The notes beneath the pieces were generated by a model that was given only the letters and a program-made list of their open reading frames with translations, was not told the origin of the DNA and searched no databases. Shown here piece after piece: positions 6,641 to 7,269 of a DNA stretch of 7,269 bases. Location of the stretch: the NCBI GenBank assembly GCA_020631575.1, contig JAHDGX010000047.1, positions 1-7,269 of the forward strand. Direction: 5' to 3'. This stretch comes from Candidatus Altimarinota bacterium (GTDB lineage Bacteria; Patescibacteriota; Gracilibacteria; BD1-5; UBA6164). Made by a program: the position numbers and the translations under genes. How positions within the stretch are numbered: the first letter of the stretch is position 1; each line of letters starts with the position of its first letter.

Positions 6641-6706
6641 AATTAAAATTAATTAAAATAATACTATGAGTATACTAGCTTTAACATGTAATACAATTGT
6701 AAGAAT
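6641..6706. promoter_or_regulatory. Divergent promoter region, DUF2177 operon / mutY, shared palindromic -10
   Basis: The perfect palindrome AGTATACT (6669-6676) supplies TATACT as a -10 on both strands. On the minus strand, TTGTAT (6691-6696) lies 16 bp upstream of it as a weak -35. On the plus strand, TTAATT (6649-6654) lies 16 bp upstream. Predicted leaders of about 20-25 bases to each ATG are reasonable. The -35 matches are only three of six, so this is a candidate. The AATTAAAA-type direct repetition at 6641-6660 is probably just AT-rich leader sequence. Confidence 0.4.
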
Positions 6707-7269
6707 ATGCTATCCCCTTTCCCATTTTCGCAGCTTCATGACTGGTATCTCCAAAATGGTCGAAAAAATCTTCCTTGGAGAGACTATTTTTATGATGACA
6801 CGTCACTATGATACCGGGTATGGCTCGCAGAAACTATGCTACAGCAAACACAGGTAGAGCGAGTAAAGTCATATTTTGAAAATATTATTGAGGCTTTTCC
6901 TACTGTGTGAGACCTTGCAGCCTGCTCATATGATGATTTCTTCCCATACTATAAATGACTTGGGTATTATAGTAGAGCTCGAAATATGCTCGCAGCAGCA
7001 GTCCAAGTTCGGGATGAATTTGACTGAGTATTTCCAAAGGATACTGAGTCTCTCAGAACCCTCAAGTGAGTATGACCCTATACAGCAGAGGCTATCAGAG
7101 CTTTTGCATATAACGAGCCGACTCTCTCCTTTGACACCAATCTCGAAAAGATATTTTCTCGCTATTATCATGGGAATAAGTTTCAAAAACTCACGAAAGA
7201 TGAGAAGTCTCAGATACTTAGTGATTTTCAAGCATCGTGAATCTCAGGAAGAGATATTAATAATGCGCT
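6707..7269 (+). CDS. mutY: A/G-specific adenine DNA glycosylase MutY (5' part; runs off the right edge)
   Basis: This base-excision repair enzyme removes adenine mispaired with 8-oxoguanine. The visible 187 residues cover most of the catalytic domain: NLPWR (21-25), YRVWLAETMLQQTQV (36-50) with catalytic Glu42, FPTVGDLA (64-71), KGLGYYSRARN (83-93), the helix-hairpin-helix LKGVGPYTAEAI (119-130), and SFDTNLEKIFSRY (141-153) with catalytic Asp143. The 4Fe-4S cysteine cluster and any NUDIX-like C-terminal domain lie beyond the window. Seven TGA codons (35, 68, 84, 107, 121, 123, 178) are read as Gly; 121 and 123 are both hairpin glycines. The invariant Arg of RARN (R92) is CGA and R37 is CGG. 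The ATG at 6707 is the first start codon after an in-frame TAA; the N-terminus is short compared with E. coli MutY but keeps the core. Sequence similarity to endonuclease III is lower, since LPWR and YRVWLAE are MutY traits. Confidence 0.93.

Noticed and set aside
6666..6857. A 63-residue plus-strand open frame before mutY
   Set aside because: It overlaps mutY out of frame, and the MutY frame carries the conserved glycosylase motifs.
1..7269. UGA read as tryptophan (table 4, Mycoplasma-like) or as selenocysteine
   Set aside because: TGA positions align with conserved Gly (GDSL, VGD, LKGVGP), while conserved Trp positions use TGG; the codons are far too many and too scattered for selenocysteine.

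Overview
The window is densely coded, AT-rich bacterial DNA. It reads sensibly only if UGA is decoded as glycine (translation table 25, described for Gracilibacteria/BD1-5 and Absconditabacteria/SR1 of the Candidate Phyla Radiation). Under the standard code nearly every gene breaks into fragments. With UGA = Gly, eleven intact reading frames appear, all nine visible stops are TAA, and UGA falls on family-conserved glycines (GDSL esterase motif, HxGH nucleotidyltransferase motif, VGD of riboflavin synthase, MutY helix-hairpin-helix). I count about 75 in-frame UGA codons. CGA and CGG still read as arginine. No start codon has a clear Shine-Dalgarno sequence. I cannot choose between the two phyla from this window alone.

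Layout: (1) 1-262, minus, 5' part of a type IV prepilin. (2) 366-1686, plus, a translationally coupled flavin pair: riboflavin synthase, then an unusual fusion with riboflavin kinase first and an archaeal RibL-like FAD synthase second, the reverse of bacterial RibF. (3) 1687-2780, minus, two genes: a membrane-anchored peptidoglycan-binding-like protein followed by a membrane-anchored helix-hairpin-helix protein. The two convergent genes at 1686/1687 share a perfect 36-bp palindrome that serves as terminator and as coding sequence on both strands. (4) 2886-3776, plus, a secreted, cysteine-containing protein of unknown function, ending at a second palindromic terminator. (5) 3801-6640, minus, a likely operon transcribed DUF2177 membrane protein, DUF1295 reductase/methyltransferase-like membrane protein, SGNH (GDSL) lipoprotein esterase, ferritin-like/VIT1 metal transporter. 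(6) 6707-7269, plus, the 5' part of mutY, divergent from the operon.

The flavin pair would make riboflavin and convert it to FMN and FAD; the earlier riboflavin pathway genes are not in the window. The minus-strand operon is entirely membrane- or envelope-directed, which suggests lipid or envelope remodelling plus metal handling, but no common pathway can be proven from sequence. No stretch longer than about 110 bases lacks a gene. I see no tRNA, rRNA, CRISPR array, insertion sequence or phage gene.
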